In this document: piece after piece, positions 12,363 through 15,342 of the stretch
Position numbering within the stretch: the stretch's first letter is position 1
How the letters are laid out: each line of letters begins with the position of its first letter
Assembly (NCBI GenBank): GCA_002391225.1
Contig: DGRV01000103.1
Span: forward strand, 1-15,342
DNA length: 15,342 bases
Direction: 5' to 3'
From: Christensenella sp. UBA4379
GTDB taxonomy: Bacteria; Bacillota; Clostridia; Christensenellales; Aristaeellaceae
Translations under genes and position numbers: made by a program
The notes under the pieces: model-generated
Told to the model about the DNA's origin: nothing
Database searches by the model: none
What the model saw: the letters and a program-made list of their open reading frames with translations, nothing else

Positions 12363-13463
12363 TTAGCCCAGCGAATCCCCCTGGCACCAGAAGGAATTGC
12401 GGATCATTTCCCCGACAAAGCTGTATTCGTACTGCCGCTCTGTCGGAAAGCTCAGAAGAAACGTGTACACCGTGCCGTTCGCCGGAGCGACGACGAGGGC
12501 GTATTCCCCTAAGCGCTCTGCGGAGGCGTAGTGGAGCAGGGGCTCCAGCTTCACCTGGGCGTCCGGATGGGCGGCCAGATAGTCCGAGCGGATCCAGTTC
12601 AGCGGGTCCTGGGAGCTGGCCGGCTCCTCCCGGACGGTCAGCACGGCGGCGCCGTCGTCCGTTTCAAAGCGGTATTCCTTGTTTCCTTCCTCCCAGGTCC
12701 CCGATTCGCTCCAGTGGCCCATATCAGGCGGGAGGATAAAGGAAAAGCTGTCCTTCCGGACGGAGCGCCACGCGTCCAGGCAGCCCTGGGCCCACTCCGG
12801 GTAAGATTCCAGCGAAATCAGCCGGTATCCAAAGAGGGCGTCGGAATTGCCGGTCTCCTGCCGGAGCACGAAGCACGCCGTATATTCCCAAGTCAGGCAG
12901 TCCTCCGACACCACGAGAGGGTCCGTCTGCCAGGAGGCCAGGGAGGTGTAGACGTCCGCCAGCACGGTCAGGACGCTCCCCTCCTTCTGGACGGAAAAGA
13001 TCCTCGCGCCGCCGGAGGTCGAAGCCTCCACGCCGTCAAAGTTCACCGTCAGCTCGTCCCCGCTGCGCTTCATACAGGGGCAGCCGGGCATCTGGGGAAA
13101 GATGACCCCGCCCGGGCAGGCAAACAGGCCGGACAGCAGTTGTTCCGCCGCGGATACGGTCAGGGTTTCCTCCATGTCATTGGCATCCCCGTCCGTCCTG
13201 GGCAGAAGACCGCGGGACAGGCCCAGCAGCAACGCCCCCTCCAGCAGCGGATCGGAGGGCGTTTCGTTTTCCTTTAGCTCCCTTACGTCCCGCAGCAGGC
13301 AGGCCCCGCCCATCAGGTTGACGAAGGCCTTGAGGCTCTGATTGACCCGGAGGTCCAGGTCTCTCACATCCCGCCCCGGGGCCGCCTGGGCGCAGGAGCA
13401 GGCCAGGAACAGGGCCAGCGTCAGGCAAATTGTCCGCCGGAAAAATCGGGTCAGCTGTTTCAA
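12363..13463 (-). CDS. Secreted protein of unknown function
   Basis: A 366-residue protein that I do not recognise. It starts with a typical signal peptide: MKQLTRFFRR, then a hydrophobic core to about residue 21, then CSCAQAAPG with a probable cleavage after AQA near 27. A lipoprotein cleavage at C22 or C24 is less likely. The mature part has no membrane helix and is predicted mixed alpha/beta, with a Cys-rich patch (PGCPCMKR) in the first half. The start is a TTG at 13463, chosen because AAAGGAG lies seven bases upstream; the longer frame from 13481 would translate the ribosome site itself. It lies 14 bp after the ADP-ribosylglycohydrolase stop and 29 bp before the glycosidase, so it is co-transcribed with both. 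Working with the secreted glycosidase is possible from context only. Confidence 0.8.
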   Translation of the reverse strand: MKQLTRFFRRTICLTLALFLACSCAQAAPGRDVRDLDLRVNQSLKAFVNLMGGACLLRDVRELKENETPSDPLLEGALLLGLSRGLLPRTDGDANDMEETLTVSAAEQLLSGLFACPGGVIFPQMPGCPCMKRSGDELTVNFDGVEASTSGGARIFSVQKEGSVLTVLADVYTSLASWQTDPLVVSEDCLTWEYTACFVLRQETGNSDALFGYRLISLESYPEWAQGCLDAWRSVRKDSFSFILPPDMGHWSESGTWEEGNKEYRFETDDGAAVLTVREEPASSQDPLNWIRSDYLAAHPDAQVKLEPLLHYASAERLGEYALVVAPANGTVYTFLLSFPTERQYEYSFVGEMIRNSFWCQGDSLG

Positions 13464-13477
13464 ACGAATTGCTCCTT

Positions 13478-14455
13478 TCAACTTTCGGGATAACAGGCGG
13501 CAAAGTCCCTGGCGTACTGTTCCAGTTCCTCCCGCTTCCGCAGCCGGTCCATCCAGCGCTGCGGGATGCCGTCCTGCCCGTACAGGATGCCGGCCGCCAT
13601 GCCGGTCACAGCGCCGGCCGTGTCGGTATCATAGCCGAGGTTGACCGCGTTCAGGATGCTTTCTTCAAAGCTGTCGGCGTGGAGGAGGCTGTAAAAGGCT
13701 GAATACAGGGTATCGACGACATAGCCGGTCTGCCCGATGTCGTTTTCGGTCAGCGCGCGCGTTTCCCTCCGCATGATCACGTCCAGCGCGCCGAGGGCTT
13801 CTTCCGAAAACCACCGGCCATACGGCAGGCTTTCCACATGAGCCACCGCTTCGTCCGGGCTCTTCCCCTCCGCCAGGGAGCGCAGGAATTCCGTCCAGAT
13901 CAGGCAGCTCATCTTGCTGATGTCATGCCCATGCGTGATCGCCGACCCGTTTGAAATGACCCGGACCGTTTCCTCCGTGTCCATCCCGCGGAAAATACAG
14001 TGCAGCGAAAACGGCAAAATCCTCATCAGGGCGCCGTTCCCGTTGTCCATCAGGCCCTTGCCGCCGCACTCCAGCGCAGGCCGGCCCATCCGATACCAGT
14101 GCAGCGCGACAGAAGTATTCCCGCCCAGGCCGAAGGGGGCGTACTGGCAGCAGTATTTGCTCTCCGTCCACCAGCTGTTGAACTGGCGCAGATGGTCTTC
14201 CCAGTCAATCTGACCGTGATGACTGATGATGGAAGCCATGGAGGCGACCGTCATAGACGTGTCGTCGCTCCAGACGCCGCGGGGTATCATGTGCCCCCAC
14301 TTGCTGAAAAACGGCAGCTTATCTTCTTTCCCGACCATGTCGCGGAGGTTCAGGGATCGGACCTCTTTCCGGTACATGAATTCGACCGGGACCCCAAAAG
14401 CGTCTCCGACCGCCTGCCCCAGCAGGGCGTTTTGGGTAATTTCAGTATGCGTCAT
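13478..14455 (-). CDS. ADP-ribosylglycohydrolase (DraG) family protein
   Basis: A 325-residue, all-helical enzyme of the ADP-ribosyl-[dinitrogenase reductase] hydrolase / ARH family, which cleaves ADP-ribose from proteins, nucleic acids or small molecules using two metal ions. The N-terminal GQAVGDAFGVPVEF (13-26), the metal-binding WSDDTSM (62-68, with D64 and D65) and the C-terminal GYDTDTAGAVTGMAAG (D276 and D278 in metal binding) are all present. Length is typical. There is no nif or toxin gene nearby, so nitrogenase control is not implied. The start is either ATG at 14455 or GTG at 14464; the GTG overlaps the preceding stop as GTGA, and neither has a clear ribosome site. Next to deoD, a role in ADP-ribose or nucleoside turnover is possible but not shown. 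Confidence 0.9.
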   Translation of the reverse strand: MTHTEITQNALLGQAVGDAFGVPVEFMYRKEVRSLNLRDMVGKEDKLPFFSKWGHMIPRGVWSDDTSMTVASMASIISHHGQIDWEDHLRQFNSWWTESKYCCQYAPFGLGGNTSVALHWYRMGRPALECGGKGLMDNGNGALMRILPFSLHCIFRGMDTEETVRVISNGSAITHGHDISKMSCLIWTEFLRSLAEGKSPDEAVAHVESLPYGRWFSEEALGALDVIMRRETRALTENDIGQTGYVVDTLYSAFYSLLHADSFEESILNAVNLGYDTDTAGAVTGMAAGILYGQDGIPQRWMDRLRKREELEQYARDFAACYPES

Positions 14456-14460
14456 AGATC

Positions 14461-14901
14461 TCACTTTGTTTTTTCAAAATCCCCGGGCAGATTTTGCTCC
14501 GTATAAACCGGAATGCCATTCTGAATCAGCAGGCCGGCGGTCACGCCGTCGCCCGGCCGGAGCGTACCGGAAAAGGTCCCGTCGTACACGCAGCCCAGGC
14601 CGCAGGACGGGCTTTTGGCCTTGAGGACCGCCGCCTCGCAGGAAAACAGGCGGCAGAGGCGGAGGGCTTCCAGCGCGCCCTTCTCGTATTCCGCCGTCCG
14701 GTCGTCCCCGTCCCGGCTCATGACCCGGTCCCCCCGGATCTCGCAGGGGCAGCGGGGCGTGGAAAGGCCGCCCAGCTGCTCGGGGCAGACCGGGACCAGC
14801 ACATGGTTTTTAAGCAGGCCCAGGACCTTTTCATCCGGCCTGGACTGGCCGTCGTAGCGGCACATCACGCCCAGCAGGCAGGCGGAAACCAGCAGCCTCA
14901 C
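14461..14901 (-). CDS. DUF523 protein
   Basis: A small, cysteine-rich cytoplasmic protein of 146 residues. Family signatures are VSACLLGVMCRYDG (5-18), PVCPEQLGGLSTPR (37-50), KSPSCGLG (96-103) and YDGTFSG (106-112). Conserved cysteines at 8, 14, 39 and 100 could bind metal or an iron-sulfur cluster; related domains occur in 2-thiouracil desulfidase (TudS)-type proteins. The start at 14901 is a GTG overlapping the deoD stop as GTGA, with GGAG five bases upstream; the longer in-frame version would run back into deoD. The reaction in this organism is unknown. Coupling to deoD suggests a link to base or nucleoside salvage, in line with a thiolated-base desulfidase, but this is inference. Confidence 0.88.
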   Translation of the reverse strand: MRLLVSACLLGVMCRYDGQSRPDEKVLGLLKNHVLVPVCPEQLGGLSTPRCPCEIRGDRVMSRDGDDRTAEYEKGALEALRLCRLFSCEAAVLKAKSPSCGLGCVYDGTFSGTLRPGDGVTAGLLIQNGIPVYTEQNLPGDFEKTK

Positions 14902-15342
14902 GCGATCTCCAGCGCGATTTCCATCATCTGTGTAAAGGTTTCGCGCACCTCCTGGGGCGTGCACATGTCGCCGGTGCTCAGGTTATCCGAAATGGTCAGC
15001 AGAGCCAGGGCGTTTTTTCCCGCCCGGGCCGCGTTCAGGTACAGGCCGTAGGCTTCCATCTCCGTGCACAGGACGTGGAGCTTTCGCAGCACGTCTATTT
15101 GGCTGCGGTCGGAATAGAAGGTATCCGAGGAATAGGTCTGGCCGATGATCAGCGGCACGTTCAGCCGTCCCGCCGCTTCCTCCGCCGCTTTGAGCAGGGA
15201 ATAGGACGCGCAGGCGCACAGGTTCCCCTGGAAGCCGAACTGCTCGCCGTAGGCGGAATTGGAGAAGGCGCCCATGGCCGCCACTACCGAGCGGACCTTG
15301 AGGTCCGGGTCATAGGCCCCGGCGGAGCCCACGCGGATGATG
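14898..15342 (-). CDS. deoD: Purine nucleoside phosphorylase DeoD, partial
   Basis: The C-terminal 147 residues or so of a DeoD-type (hexameric, bacterial) purine nucleoside phosphorylase; the 5' end lies beyond the right edge of the window. It splits purine (deoxy)ribonucleosides with phosphate into base and (deoxy)ribose-1-phosphate. The visible part starts at IIRVGSAGAY, in the phosphate-binding region, and continues with the VGSAGAYDPDLKVRSVV stretch, GQTYSSDTFYSD, TEMEAYGLY with the ribose-binding Glu, and the ISDNL segment with the catalytic Asp. All fit the family. The stop TGA overlaps the GTG start of the DUF523 gene. Its full length, start and promoter cannot be seen. Confidence 0.88.
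   Translation of the reverse strand, partial: IIRVGSAGAYDPDLKVRSVVAAMGAFSNSAYGEQFGFQGNLCACASYSLLKAAEEAAGRLNVPLIIGQTYSSDTFYSDRSQIDVLRKLHVLCTEMEAYGLYLNAARAGKNALALLTISDNLSTGDMCTPQEVRETFTQMMEIALEIA

Overview
The window reads as a GC-rich chromosomal segment from an anaerobic Firmicute, most likely a gut or rumen Clostridia lineage. The reasons are strong AGGAGG-type ribosome sites, use of GTG and TTG starts, and family content: DUF1461/Lit, DUF523, VTC-DUF4956-CotH with lamin-tail domains, and TsaD. This placement is an inference; there is no rRNA or other lineage marker here. Every convincing gene, including the tRNA, is on the minus strand, so transcription runs right to left.

Layout in transcription order (right to left). 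(1) 15342-11455: a tight cluster of deoD (cut by the window edge), a DUF523 protein, an ADP-ribosylglycohydrolase-family enzyme, a secreted protein of unknown function and a secreted NAGPA-type phosphodiester glycosidase. The first genes overlap by GTGA or nearly abut. (2) 11378-6709: a clear sigma70-type promoter drives a membrane-anchored CotH kinase-like protein with three lamin-tail domains, then a DUF4956 membrane protein and a VTC-type polyphosphate polymerase. (3) 6404-5169: an Xaa-Pro aminopeptidase (pepP type), flanked on both sides by copies of one structured intergenic repeat. (4) 4801-1097: a Lit/DUF1461 membrane protein, tsaD, a class-C beta-lactamase-like serine hydrolase and a 7-TM membrane protein, with overlapping or nearly abutting ends. 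(5) 1019-1: a promoter, a hairpin leader, a short ORF that runs into repeats, an intact tRNA-Val(CAC) with terminator, and repeats that look built from pieces of that tRNA.

Two things stand out beyond the genes. First, the intergenic repeats at 4846-5166 and 6492-6710 share several stems whose two arms have changed together. In the most conserved 77-nt core, all five differences fall in a loop, make a compensatory pair, or make G-U wobbles on the plus strand. This looks like a structured RNA, or a hairpin-selected DNA element, lying opposite to the genes. A 58-bp two-hairpin module is inserted twice in loops of one copy. Second, the first 22 nt of tRNA-Val occur three more times beside the real gene, twice fused directly to a 17-nt hairpin sequence, in a 53-bp tandem unit. 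Further left, a 23-bp tandem repeat carries the anticodon-loop sequence. The CotH/DUF4956/VTC operon next to a secreted phosphodiester glycosidase suggests a cell-surface phosphate-modification function, but the cluster-level role is inference.
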